Positions 1 to 12,052 of a DNA stretch of 27,606 bases are shown piece after piece. The stretch comes from Proteromonas lacertae. Its lineage: Eukaryota; Sar; Bigyra; Opalinata; Proteromonadidae. The stretch spans positions 1 to 27,606 of the forward strand of contig NGBS01000734.1 in assembly GCA_002245135.1 (NCBI GenBank), in the 5' to 3' direction. The translations under genes and the position numbers were made by a program. How positions within the stretch are numbered: the stretch's first letter is position 1; each line of letters begins with the position of its first letter. The notes below the pieces were generated by a model. The model did not search any database and was not told the DNA's origin. It was given only the letters and a program-made list of their open reading frames with translations.

Positions 1-2479
1 CTGAAACAAATGAAGTTCTTCGATGTGTATCAACTTTAGCATCAATCTCAGTAATATGAGTAATTAAAGAATCATCATTTTTCACAAAACTCTTTTTTTT
101 AGTTTTTGCTCCATTTTTATAACTGGATTAATCTTCTTTCTTTTGATTCTTTTCACTATTTTTTTTCTCTTTGGCATGTTGGCATATATATCATCACTTT
201 CATTCACTTCACCCAATGAACTGGAGGTAGTTTCTTAAATCCATTAGAAGTTGTTTGATCATTATCACTTGGTTCTATTTCATTACCATTTTCATCAACT
301 TCAATATTTCATATTCATCTTCATCTTCATCTTCAGGCATATTTTCATAGAAATCTACATCACCATCACCATTTGGTTTTTTCTTTTTCTTTTTACTTTC
401 ATTTTCTTCTTCATTTTCATCACTATTATCATTTTTATTCTTCTTATTTCTTACAACACTCATATCAACAGGAGTTAGCATTCCTTCTAGTGCTTTCTTC
501 AATAATTTAGGATCTGTATTAGCTAATGTCCTTGGAGTACCATCTTGATTGAAATCAGGAGAAATATTTGGTTTTTCAGTTAAGATCTTCTCTTTTGCTC
601 TTCGTTTTGCTTCTTTTATAAACTCACTGTCATTTTCATCTTCTTCTAAACTTTCACATTCTATTTCATTACCGTTTTCATCAATTATTATTGGTGGATT
701 TGTTGATTTTACCTTCCATTAATTGTTTTATTAATTCATCAGCTTGTTTATCCATCTCACTTTCCTCAAATTCATTCACATTCTCTTCTTTTGGTAATTC
801 ATGCGGTGTGATCGGATCAGGCTTCAATGTTTTTGAATCAAATGGTTGAATGACTTCATCTTGTTTCTTTAAATTTTGTGCTATTGCTAATCTTCTTAAT
901 AGAAATGAATCTAAATCATCATCATTTATCTTAGGCAATTCGTAATTCTTCAACATCAATGGTTTATCATTCGAATGATCAATAACAGTATCATTAAAAC
1001 AACTACAAAAGATGATCTGTAGTAAATAAAATATGTTTAAATTTCAAAATTATCATAAGTTATAGCAGGTGGTCTTGGAGCTAATACAACTTCAGTTTCT
1101 GAACTTATTTTCATTAATAAAGGTTCTGCATAAAATAATAATGGTTTAGTTGTATCAACAGATGTAAACTGTGGAAAATTCAAGTTGTAATGTGCCAATC
1201 TCTTTTAAAAAGTGTTTCTACAATAGGAAATTGATTGATTTTATCTTGTTTGAATAATTCTTTTACTACTGTTGGATTTCTTGGAGATTGACAACTTTTA
1301 TCAAATGTGACGAGCTTTATTTGAGAATTGTACCTTCCTAAGACTTTTTTCCTTCTTAGATCAAACCCATTTGTGTCTTTTACCACTTCAGTTGTATATT
1401 TTGGAGTTGGTGGAGGTTTGGGTTTGATAATTTCTTCTTTTACTTCTTCCTCTTCTTCTTCTTCTTTTATTCCAGCTAATTCTTTCAATTCTTTTTTACC
1501 ACTTCTTTTAATTCATTTACTCTTTTTCTTGATTTTCAATTACTGCTGCTTTTCGTTTTTGTCGTTCTAAATCTTGCTTTCTTCTATATTCTTTCATCTT
1601 TTCTTCATCAGCATGAAGTTCTTTGAATATTGACTTTTTGTTGTTTTTATTATGTGCATTTCTTTCACCTACTTTAAACATTAATTCTACTTCAGGAAAC
1701 TGTTGATATGTATTTCCCATATAATCCATTGTATCTGAATTCTTGATTTCTAATTCTTTCTTAAATGGTTTATTATATCTTTTTCAATCTAAATGATGTA
1801 TTAATTAATTAATAATATACTTTCATTATTGAAACTGCTTGTCGCAATTGTAGTCTGAACATTGTCCTTATTCTTGTATCATTTTGTTCAAATGAGAATA
1901 CTTGCCTGTTATCTAATTTCTCTCTCAATTTAACATACACTATTACATAATATGAAAAATATATTGTATATACAAGAACCAGATTGATAAAACAATTCAT
2001 TTCTTATTTTTTGTATTAGTTGAGTTGTTTGAGAAGGTGTTAAATTTGGCTCATTTATTTTTATATCTCCATATTCTTCTTGTAATATTTGTCTAACAAA
2101 TATTTCTTCATTTCTCTATGAAATAAATATATTTAAAAAATACTTCCAATCCTTCTACTTTTGTACTGATCTACTTCGACTATTTGATTGCTTTTTATAT
2201 TGAGTGGTTTGTATATTTGGTCCTATACATTATAAAAAACATTTTATACCCTTAGAGAAGTTGCTTGATGTGAAGATAAAGGTCTTTCTGTCTTTTCAAG
2301 AGGTTGCACTTCTGATTTATCTATTGGAGTAGCTATAGTAGTCTCTTTAATGAGTTTTCGAGTTTTAATCATATTAAATTCCTCCATTTGATTAATAAAA
2401 AAAGAAAAAACAGTTGATAAATTCAAACTTTTGGCTTGTGAAATCTATTTTGAAAATTGCTAATTATTCTCTCATCCAT
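1..2479 (-). CDS. Uncharacterised hydrophilic protein, partial, reading frame broken (possibly axonemal)
   Basis: Coding sequence reads leftwards and leaves the window at base 1. Four GTAT...AG introns can be placed at 2223-2249, 2116-2143, 1940-1973 and 1789-1820. Readable blocks include an exon at about 2000-2115 (RNEEIFVRQILQEEYGD), one at 1821-1939 (YVKLREKLDNRQVF), a long block from 1788 to 1180 containing MDYMGNTYQQFPEVEL and a Glu-rich coiled coil, and a very acidic C-terminal block below 960. Several one- or two-base shifts are needed to keep reading, for example near 1770, 1520-1490, 1185 and 310, mostly at A or T runs. The start is uncertain: ATG at 2479 or a later one near 2387. 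It lies 68 bp downstream of the DPY30-motif axonemal gene on the same strand. I do not recognise the family; a flagellar role is only a guess from composition and neighbour. Confidence 0.5.
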
Positions 2480-2547
2480 TGGCAGAATTACAAAAATAAT
2501 ATATTATTTTAAATAAATTTAATTATCTATTTTCTGATAACTATTAA

Positions 2548-4515
2548 TTATTCTTCTTCATCATCTTCTTTGCCATCTTCTTCTTCTTCAGCCAATTGTT
2601 TTAATCTCTCAGCTTCTTCTGCTTCTCTCTCTAATCTCTCTCTTTCAGCTTCTTCTCTAGCTTTCTTCTCTTCAATCTTTCTCACAATAATAGCTTTCTC
2701 TCTAGCTTCAAGTGTCTCTCTAATCCAATTCAATAAAGCACCAATAGCAACTGATATTTTATTAATCTCTTCATCATCAATCTTCTTAATCATTCTTTTC
2801 AAGTTCTTTACTGTAGCATACTTAGGTATAGTCTTTTTCTCACTTATGTTAAAGTTTTCAATTTTACTAAACATCTCATCACCAAAACAAGGTCTCATTT
2901 TGTTCCAATCTGCTACATTAGGTCTTTTATCTTCCATTAAGTGTTTTCTATAATAATAATAATAATCATATAATATACTTAGAATAACCTAATAAATACA
3001 AGCATGTTAACAACACTTTAACAGCTTTTGGTTTAGGAGATATATGATATTGTCTAATTTCAGCAATTTTACTCTTAAAGGATGATAATATTGAAAAAGC
3101 AGCATCCATTCTAATTTGTGCAGCTTTCATTTCTCTTTCTTCATCACTAATATGTCTTTCTCGCTTCAATGCTTTCATTCCATTCTTTATTTCTTTAGCA
3201 GCATCTTTCTGAGCATCTTTAAGAGTTTCTAAGTCTTCAGTTACACCCTTTAAATCTTTCTTTATATTCTCATTATATTCTTCCAAGAATTGATCCTTTT
3301 CTTCTTTCTCATATATTCGTTTTATTTGTCCAGCCCATTCATGAATCTTTGGATTATTCGATTGTTCTATTTCTTTATCTTTTCCTATAGAATCAAAGCA
3401 GATAACCATATCAATTGGTAATGTATGTGGTTCTGGTGGTGGTTCTTCTTTCTTTGGCTTATTTTCATCATCATCATCATCATCATCATCACTTCCTTTC
3501 TTATCTTCATCTTCTTCTTCACCTCCTTCATTCTCTTTAGGTTCTGGTGGAACAAATGCATCTGGATGAAGTGAAGATTGATAAGTAAAGCCCAATGCCA
3601 TATAGCTACCAAGTTTAGGAATTCCGAAATATCTCATTCTTGGCTCAGATAATACTTGTTTTATATATAATTCTGGTTGTTTTTCTTTCTCTAATAATAA
3701 TATATATATATATATATATAATAAATACTTGGTTTCTTTGGAGCATCTTCATCTTCTTCTTCAGGTTCTTCTTCTTCCTCCTCTTCTTCTCCTTCTTTCT
3801 TTTTCCACAAATCAAATGTCACTCCTTCACCTTCAAATAGTAATTCATCTAACATAAATTCATTTCCTTTTGTTGCATATAGGTATTCTAATCTTGGGAT
3901 TATATCTTTCTTTGGATCTGGTGGAGGTTCGAATTCTTTTTCTACTACATCGTTTTCGTCTGGATTGATTTCTTCATCATCTCCATCTCCACCACCTCCT
4001 CCATTACCACCTCCACCATCTTCATCTTCATCATCTCCTTCATCTTCTACTGGATCCAAAGGTGGTGGAAGACACTTCTTGGCAATATATACATTTTCTG
4101 CTCCTGTCATCATTTTTAATGCTTCTAATACCTTTTCCATTCTATTTTTGATAATATTTGAGATTTAATACAATTCAGGTGTTATATGTTCAGCTGCAAA
4201 CAACTCTTGTCTTACTTTTTCTATAAAATCATCAGTTTCTCTTGACATAGCTATTCTTTCAGATTCTTCTTCTTCTGCCTTTTTCTTTTCTTCTTCAGCA
4301 GAGAGTATTAATTGATTAGCTTTCTTTTTCTGTTTCTCCAACTATTATATTAATGATTTAAAAAATACATCGGCCATATTATTTTCTCTTTCAACATAAT
4401 TTATGAGGTAATATCCAATATATTCAACTGCATCATGACACCTACAATCTACAAGGCTTGCCATTGCCTCAGTTAGAGGTTCTCCTATCTCTTTCATTAG
4501 ATATTCTACATCCAT
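2548..4515 (-). CDS. Axonemal DPY30-motif protein with dynein-stalk-like C-terminus, radial spoke RSP2-like
   Basis: Five exons: 4515-4369, 4341-4172, 4141-3729, 3690-2979 and 2947-2548, separated by introns of 27, 30, 38 and 31 nt, all GTAT...AG. They total 1842 nt, or 613 residues plus TAA, with no frame break. Residues 1-45 (MDVEYLMKEIGEPLTEAM, then DAVEYIGYYLINYV) match the DPY30/RII-alpha dimerisation motif of radial spoke and other axonemal proteins. A short coiled coil follows, then a region starting MEKVLEALKMMTGAENVYIA that could be a GAF-like fold, and two very acidic Asp/Glu tracts. From about residue 400 there is a coiled coil leading into SFKSKIAEIRQYH and a helical segment patterned like the dynein stalk tip, then a charged Glu/Arg coiled coil. 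DPY30 plus GAF recalls Chlamydomonas RSP2; that assignment is inference. It is divergent from the eL28 gene across 166 bp. Confidence 0.75.
3700..3722. repeat. (TA)n microsatellite inside an intron
   Basis: A run of about ten TA units sits wholly within the 38-nt third intron (3691-3728) of the DPY30-motif gene, just downstream of its GTAT donor on the minus strand. It accounts for this intron being longer than its 27-31 nt siblings. Confidence 0.85.
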
Positions 4516-4681
4516 AACCTCAAAATCAATAAAAATAAAAAACGTTATTAAAATTGGGGTGTGAAAATAATACACCTGTATTTCTGTATTCTGTAGTGCA
4601 TTTCAATCAATTACATTTAAAAGGTATTTTTTATATCCTAATCTTCTTTTTGACCTGTTATTCTTATTTTATTTTTTATAG

Positions 4682-5151
4682 ATGTCATCATCCTTACTTT
4701 GGGAAATTACAAAGAACAACAACTGCTACATCAGAAAACAAAAGAACGGACACAACATTCTTACCTTCTCTGCTGATCCATTCAGCACCACCCGTTTAGC
4801 ATGGTATATTTTGATGTTTATATTGTATATAGTGCTAAAGATTCAGGAATCAGTCAAGCTAAAGCCGCTGGATTTGTTTTATCAAAATCAGGAAGACCAA
4901 CAGTAACAATCTACACAAAATCAACCAAAGCCAACCAACCAAAGAACTTAGTAGTAAAAACTGGTGCTAGCAAAGGTTTCACAAGAAGTTTAAAAGCTGT
5001 AAAGAAGACTGCACTCAATGCTCACTACTTACCACACCGTGAACATGATATAATGGCTAATTACAGTGCTGCTGCTCGTGCTCAAAGAAAACTCAATGCT
5101 GTATATGCTAAAGCTCAAAAAGCCAAGAAAGCAGGAGCTAAGAAAGATTAA
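4682..5151 (+). CDS. RPL28: 60S ribosomal protein eL28
   Basis: Two exons, 4682-4803 and 4833-5151, split by a 29-nt GTAT...AG intron; together 441 nt, 146 residues plus TAA. The N-terminus (MSSSLLWEITKNNNCYIRK) matches the start of eL28, where a short Leu-Trp-containing helix precedes the core fold. The spliced middle reads FSTTRLACAKDSGISQAKAAG, followed by a basic Lys/Ala-rich C-terminus typical of the family. Length matches eL28 (about 140 residues). It is a structural protein of the large cytosolic subunit. An AG directly precedes the ATG after a T-rich stretch, so a 5' UTR intron from about 4624 to 4681 is possible but would be longer than most here. The paralogous possibility is slight; the N-terminal signature is distinctive. 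Confidence 0.92.
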
Positions 5152-5313
5152 AGAGGTGAATCATAAGAATGCACTATATGAATTATCAAAATTTGTTTTG
5201 GGGGGATTTGTTTTTTAAATATTATTGTTTATCATTAAACATACAGTCAAATATTAAATAAAAAATGAAATTATTAAACAAATAAAATGTGTCTAAGGTT
5301 AATTAAAAAAAAT
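5152..5313. other. Convergent 3' spacer
   Basis: 162 bp between the stop codons of eL28 (+) and the Asn/Gln-rich gene (-). It is AT-rich with AATAAA-like words that could serve as poly(A) signals on either strand. No further structure is seen. Confidence 0.5.
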
Positions 5314-5760
5314 CTATGATTCTACTTGATTATTTTCTTCATTTACGTATTTCACTGCAAAACCTTTATCATCTAGTCCGTTATACACTATTTCAGAAAT
5401 GCTGGTGGTTGGAAATGTTACATCCACTGATTCTATTGAATTGGTCATATGATTAACGTAAACTTTATAACTATACGGATTACCAAACCTATTGATAATA
5501 ATATAATAACTATACTGTTTAATAATATTAATCACTTGACTCTCTGTCATTTGATTTAATCTTGATTTTGTTCCACTTTTAATTGATATTCTTTGAGTTG
5601 GTAAAGTATTTACAATAATTGATTTTACTTGATTTCCACTCAATGTTTTCAATGATAAATTTTGTGGTGTTTCTTCTATAACTTTATCACTTGATTCTGT
5701 TAAAGTTTCTTGTGTTGTTTCTATTCTATTCTCTGTTTTTGTAGTTGATGATGAAGATTC

Positions 5761-5792
<32 letters not shown>

Positions 5793-5997
5793 CTGATGGT
5801 TGTGGTGGTGTTCTTGCAGTTGTTTCAGTCTTTGTATTATTATTATTATTATGAGGAGGAGTATTTGGAGGTGTGTTTTCAGTAATAATATTACATTTAG
5901 TGGAAGGATTAAAGTTGACTGTGTTATTATTATTATTAATATTATTATCAGGCCAATTCTCTTCATCCACTACTTCATGTGGTGTTTTATTAGACAT
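5314..5997 (-). CDS. Asn/Gln-rich protein of unknown function
   Basis: Single exon of 227 residues ending in TAG, starting MSNKTPHEVVDEENWPDN. The first half is low complexity: Asn runs, a tract of ten Gln near residue 70, and Ser/Thr stretches, as is common in proteins of AT-rich protists. The second half is more ordered and may hold two related helical segments, LSGNQVKSIIVNTL and MTESQVINIIKQYS, followed by a probable beta-rich end (NPYSYKVYVNHMTNSIES). I do not recognise a family. The uninterrupted frame and position between two supported genes favour a real gene. The start is taken at the first ATG of the frame. Confidence 0.7.
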
Positions 5998-6046
5998 TAA
6001 ATAAGAGACAGTAAGCTATTAATATTTATTAAAATATATTAATTAT

Positions 6047-6245
6047 CTATACATGTGTTATATTTTGTATTTCTTCATCCAATTCACTTGTTTTCATCTC
6101 TTCTTTACCATTTTCTATTCTTTCCTTTTGATAGAGTGATAGAAGGGAAGTGTATTTCTGTTTCCATATGTCAATTTCTACAGCTTTTGCTTTCAAAGCA
6201 CGCTGATGTTTCTTTAATTCTTTCTATAAAGAAATAAAATTAATA

Positions 6246-6283
<38 letters not shown>

Positions 6284-7617
6284 TATTGTCATCTAAAGAT
6301 GATTGATATTTTTCTTGAATCTTATCAATTTCACTATAAACTTTCTCAATTTCACTTTCAGTGGATTTACACTTATTTTGTGATTTGGTTAATTCTTCCT
6401 GCAGTTCATTAATTCTTGATTCTGAATAAGTCAACAATCCTTCACTTTCATTCTTATTTGATTCTAATTCCAATATTTTCTTATTTTGTTGGGTTATTTG
6501 CTGTTCTAATCTACCAATCAATTCTTGAGATGATTTATATTTTGTTTTATATTCTTCTAATTCTTTCAATATATTTTCATACTCTTCTTCTTTCTCTTTA
6601 TTAATAGAAATATCATTAATTTGTTTCTGTAAATTATCAAACTTTTCTTTATAAACACTCAACTCTATATTCTGTTTTTCAAGCTGTATATTCTTCTGTA
6701 TATAAGTATTTATTTCATTATTTATTTCATCTTCATTATCCAATAGTATTTTTGATATTTGTGATGGTAATGGAGATGATAATGATAGATTCCTAGGAGA
6801 TTCACCTTTCGAATTATTCGAATCACAGTTACTCAACAAATCATCAAAATCAATATCATTCTTCATTAAATCATTCAATAATTCCATGTCATCCATTGAT
6901 TTAGTATGATTTTTACCATTATAAAAACTGTTATTATCATTGGCACTAATATCAGGTGAAGTACGAGAGGATGATAATGAGGAGGATGTTGTTGTATTTA
7001 AATTATTATTATTATTATTTATTACTTGTCTTTTTGGTAATTTACTTTCTGATTGAGTTAATCTTGTTACTAACGATTCATTCTTTGTAGTTGATATTAT
7101 TCTGGGAGTGTGGAAAGGTATTCTTGATTTGGATGTGGATGAAGTTACGGTTGTTCCATCTGATAAGGATGTTGAAGTATTTCTATTCTTTAATAATTCA
7201 CTCAAGTTTGTGGTTTTTAACATTGGATCGTGTTGTTGGGCTGGTTGATCTGATTCTGAACTGGTTGATGTTTTGTGCTTGAATGATTTCAATTTACTTC
7301 GAAGCTCACTTAGGTTGGTTGTTTTTAATAACGGATCACCAGCATTTCTATAATCAGATTCTGGATGGATCTGATACAGTAGTAGTAGCTTTGCCTTTCT
7401 AGAATATATTAATAACTATATATCTATACTGCTGGTAGGAATGACATAGATTGTCTTTTATTTCTTTTTGGCATTGGTATATTTGACTATTAAAAATAAA
7501 TTTCATTATTAAAAATAATACTTCTCCCGGTTTTGGAGTTAATTTATAAGACTTTTGTGGTGTACTACATGCTGAAGCTACTCTTTTGGGTATATGTGGT
7601 CTTTCTAATCCACTCAT
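6047..7617 (-). CDS. Ser/Thr-rich protein with C-terminal coiled coil
   Basis: Four exons: 7617-7522, 7486-7430, 7398-6282 and 6223-6047, with introns of 35, 31 and 58 nt, all starting GTAT. The start MSGLERPHIPKRVASACSTP leads a Ser/Thr-rich N-terminal half. A short motif occurs twice, as GDPLLKTTNLSELRSKLK and HDPMLKTTNLSELLKNR, about 30 residues apart. The C-terminal half is a long parallel-type coiled coil (ENILKELEEYKTKYKSSQ, then RLEQQITQQNKKILELES). The frame shifts near 7360, where a 4-base word is directly doubled; without the doubling the exons sum to 1443 nt, a clean 480-residue protein. Either a slippage error in the assembly or a recent real duplication explains it. The family is not recognised; a cytoskeletal scaffold is plausible. 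It is divergent from the LIM gene across 103 bp. Confidence 0.7.
6250..6280. repeat. (TA)n microsatellite inside an intron
   Basis: About fifteen TA units lie inside the 58-nt last intron (6224-6281) of the coiled-coil gene, starting directly at its GTAT donor on the minus strand. This is the longest intron placed in the window. Confidence 0.85.
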
Positions 7618-7720
7618 TGATATAAATTATTCAAAAATGCAGAGGATTTACAGAAAATAAAAAAATGTAACTAATGAAAATTGGTTAAACAAAATTTTTA
7701 TTACCCCAAATCATTAAAAA

Positions 7721-8361
7721 ATGTCTGTGTGTGGTGTATGCAAACAATCTGTTGATCAAAATGCATTAGCGTTTAATGAAAAATTATATCATAAAGAGTG
7801 CTTCTCATGTAATATCTGTCACTCTCCATTAGAACCATTAACAACTTATACTACAGATGTATATATGTCATATATATTTTTAAAGAATAAATTATTGTGT
7901 AGACCGGATTATGCTTTGTTAGCTTGTAATAGATGTGAATTATGTGAAAGAATAATTTATACTGGTGAACAGCAAAAGGGAGGAATATATTACCACACAG
8001 TATATATGATTTATGTATTTTTTTAATAAAAAGGAATGTCTAGCATGTTGTGTATGTCATATTCCACTATCAATCGAAGATGTAGTGTTTGAAAAGACTG
8101 AAAACATCAGACAACTATTACCATTCTGTCCTCAACATGCTCAAACAAATAAATCTAACATTTGTCCAGTGTGTATGAAGCCTGTTACTGTTAATCAAGA
8201 AATTTCGCAAATTAATTCAATACTATATCATACACCTTGCTTAATATGTTATAATTGCGAACAATCACACAATGGTATATTTATTATCATCTATAATCAT
8301 AGAAGGAAGTATTAATATCGTTAATGGGAAATATCTTTGTGAAAATTGTAATCCAAAGTGA
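7721..8361 (+). CDS. Triple LIM-domain protein
   Basis: Four exons: 7721-7858, 7886-7999, 8034-8274 and 8303-8361, with introns of 27, 34 and 28 nt beginning GTAT; total 552 nt, 183 residues plus TGA. Three consecutive double zinc-finger LIM modules fill almost the whole chain. The first has C4-x2-C7, H24-x2-C27, C30-x2-C33 and an ending CRPD. The second runs from CELC through HTECLACCVC to CPQH. The third runs from CPVC through HTPCLICYNC to CENCNPK. No other domain is present, so it resembles small LIM-only adaptors of amoebae and animals, which bind partner proteins at actin structures or in the nucleus. Splicing is needed to complete each module, which supports the exon model. Confidence 0.88.
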
Positions 8362-8529
8362 ATTAATGTAATGCAATAATATTTTTAAAAATCTTATATG
8401 TGTATTCATTTCTTGTTTGTTGAGTAATTCCAAATTCAAAACTCAAACCTCATTCAAGCCATTCAATTTTTCATTAAAGAAAGAAAAACTGAAAAGTCAT
8501 TGTCATAACTGCAATTTAGGAATATTATA

Positions 8530-11500
8530 ATGGCTTCAGTTAATCCTACCAAAACACAACCTCTTAGTATAACAGATTTATATAATTTTGAAGGTAAGTC
8601 GCTGTCAGTTAGTGACACATTCCTAAAATTAATATCAAATCAAAATATAATGGAAATAAAGAAATTTTTGTTGAATAATTCAGATGTTTTGAATTTTGAT
8701 TATCAAGGAGACATATCTTTTTTGTAATATTTTATTTAGTGTATTTAATTAATGCAAACTCCATTGATTGTAGCTGCATCTACCATGAATTATGACATAT
8801 TCCTATTTATAACTGGTATAATGCAGTATTTAACACTTAGATTTATACTCTTCATCTCTACAAATTGCATTAAATCAATCTAATAAACAAACAGGTGAAA
8901 CTCCTTTAATTCGATCTTGTTTTATTCAAAATAAAAGTGTTGTAGAATATCTAATAAACTCCAAAGTATGTGATTTAAATAAATTAGACAGTCAAAGTAA
9001 AACAGCTCTCTATATATCATTATAATTTGTATATTTTTACGATTTTCTTTAACTCACATTGACTGGTCTTGTTATAGAGGTTTTGAAGATATAATAATGA
9101 TGTTAATAGAAGCAGGTGCTACAATATTTGTAGAAAATGGGATTATGCGCTTTATTGGGTTGTATAGAGAGTGATAATGCTCAATGTTTGGATTTATTAT
9201 TGCGAAGAGATTTGAATTTAATAAAACAATTGTATATTTCTTTATATTATTAATATAAAATATAGTGATTCTCAAAATGATAAATCTTTACTTGAACATG
9301 CATTATATCCTCCATTCAAATGTTTCAATGTTTTACTCTCATACGGTTCAGATCCAAATACTTTAACATCAGAAGGTTCAATATTAACACTTTCAGCAGA
9401 GAAAGGATTTTATCCAGCTATATTATTACTAATAAAAAGAGGTGCAAATATATTATCAACAAATTCAAGTGATATGAATATACTGACAATTATTATCAAT
9501 CAATTGAATTTGTTTTATTATGATCATCTGGAATATTTAAATATATTAATAAACATGTATAAATATATATATATATATATAATGATTTTTATTTTATTTA
9601 TTATATATTTAGATGTGGTTGTTCAATTCAAAGAGAATATATTGATGAATCATTATGTAATTATATATTACTTTGTAGTAAATATTACAATCTAATCAAT
9701 AATAATAAAGATGAATGTATATATATATATATATATCATTATTATTATTAATAGATCAATATATATTTTCTTCGCTTATTGACAATGACTTAACACCTTA
9801 TGGTCCTCCTCCCAATACAATATTAAATGTAAATATATTAATACCTTATTCACTTACATCACCACAAAGAAATAATATGACTTACATTAAACCATTAATA
9901 CAAACATATGGAAATGATGAACTACAGAATATACTAGAAAACGTATAGTTATTTATATATTGATGTATGTATAGTTATCAACTGGTGAAGATATTTCTAT
10001 ATTATACTCTAAATATATATCCGTTACACTTTATTCAAGAACTCGTAAAATTTAAGAGATATTGTAATACCAGAAATAATCACTCCTGAAATATATACAG
10101 CAATAAAAACTCATTATTTTTCAATCATTTCTGTTAATGATGATTATTGGCCTACTCCAATACCAATTTCAATAATAAAACTATCATGTGACTTGTTAAA
10201 AATAAGTGCAATTGTATATATATATTATTATTATATTATAATAGAATGATATTAATTTCATTAATCATTTAATAAATAGTATAATATCTTTATCACCTTG
10301 TCAACCAAACACTAAAACTGAAACGTATGTAGATTCACCTCATTTAAGAATATTAATGGATTTTTGTGAAGATAATACAAAATATTGCAATACACTTACC
10401 AATCTGACATTAGAATATTATATTAATAGAATAAATGACAATATTGTTAAGACTGAATTCATTAATAATTCTATGATATACAATTTACATTATTATATCA
10501 TATTCTGGGGATGTTTATTAGATTTACCAAATGTATATCAAGAGGAGATTGAGAATAATGCAAAATGTGAATTATCAATAAATAATATGAATAATCATAA
10601 AGAAATCATCGAAATATTTATGGATATGAATAGACAGCTTAATGCAATGAATATAAGGTTTAATTCAATAATGAAATCATATCAACATGATAATCAATTA
10701 CTGTTTAATAAGAAGTTAGAAATACAGGAATTAATATCAAAATTTGATGGAGATTTGTCGATTTATAAAGAGAATATAATTCAATTAAATAAATTACTTC
10801 ATCCATTAGAACAACAACCACTTCAATCACTTCCATTTCCATCTCCAATATCATTATCTCTATCTAACAATACTTCAAATTCCAACTAATACCAATAGCA
10901 TTTAATAATAGTAATAATATATTCTACCAACTGTTAATACAATTCCAACACCATCACCAATATTACTCAATACAAATGCATTAAATACAACTCCAATATC
11001 AATTCCAACTAATGAAATCAATCCAATAAATGATCAGAATATAACAACAATTCCTCCAGTTCAACAACAACAACAACAACACCAAAATAATCCAAATATA
11101 ATACTTACATCATCATCATCTACACTAACACCACCAACAACTTCAATAATCAATAATATTTCACCAATACCACCACTTATACCAACAATAATCAATAATA
11201 ATAATAATAATAATAATAATGAAAGCGAATCACTATGTGTATCTTGCCATCTGAAAGGTACAATTGAATTAAGACCATGTAAACATTTATTATGTCAATC
11301 ATGTAAGAGAATATTAAGTGAATATTATGTTCATTCTACTGAACCATCTGCTTGTCCATTATGTAAGACGAGAATACAAGAGTATATTGATACTACTGCT
11401 ATTCCTGCTGCTACTACTGTAGATAATAAGAATAAGAAAATAAATGAATTAACTAAAGCAAATTTGATTGAAAATGAAAAGAACTTGAATAAGAATAGTA

Positions 11501-12052
11501 ATATTTCACCAATTAACCCAATAAAATCTGTTCCGAGAAGTAAATCAGTTGTTTCAGAGTATAGATTATTATATATTAACTATGATAGGTCTGATTCTCA
11601 ATCAAACATTAGTCAAATCAAACAAAATACATCCAACCGATTTAAAACGGATATTTGTGAACATTTTATTATTAATGAATGTAGGTATAAGAAATCGCAA
11701 TGTAGATATGCGCATGGGTTTTATGATTTAAGAATACCATATGAAAATGGATTGGCTATACAAGGATATGATATAAGTAAGTATAATTACAAAAGACAGT
11801 TTGAAGCGTTGTTTGATATGAAATTGAAATGTATTATACATTGATTTTTTTTAATATTATTATTTAGCTGTTGAAGTTCACAAACACTTTACTTTTGCAT
11901 TTTTTAATTCACCTGAAGATACTGATGAATTATTGGAATTAGACCAAATGACATATACTGAAGATGGAAAGGAATATAAGTATGATAATATTTGTCATTG
12001 TATGTATAATAGACTTGATATATTCAGACCTCCATTAAATCCACCAGATTAA
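8530..12052 (+). CDS. Ankyrin-repeat / RING / CCCH zinc-finger protein, frame partly disrupted
   Basis: A long multi-exon coding region starting MASVNPTKTQPLSITDLYNF. Seven GTAT introns are placed at 8816-8840, 9232-9265, 9557-9612, 9717-9754, 9955-9986 (approximate), 10214-10244 and 11831-11867. The N-terminal third has ankyrin-type repeats (QTPLIVAAS, GETPLIRSC, LLSYGSDPNTLTSEGSIL, LLIKRGANIL). A helical region follows, then a Pro/Gln/Asn-rich linker. A RING-HC finger lies at 11236-11370 (CVSC, C-x-H, CQSC, CPLC) and a CCCH finger at 11657-11715 (C-x8-C-x5-C-x3-H). RING fingers usually act as E3 ubiquitin ligases; CCCH fingers often bind RNA. Frames jump near 8710, 9035, 9140, 10055 and 10890, so either the assembly carries indels or the gene is decaying. 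It could also be two genes split near 10890. Confidence 0.6.
9565..9582. repeat. (TA)n microsatellite inside an intron
   Basis: A short TA run within the 56-nt intron 9557-9612 of the ankyrin/RING gene, a few bases after the GTAT donor. Confidence 0.75.
9717..9736. repeat. (TA)n microsatellite inside an intron
   Basis: TA run beginning at the donor of the 38-nt intron 9717-9754 of the ankyrin/RING gene. Confidence 0.8.
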
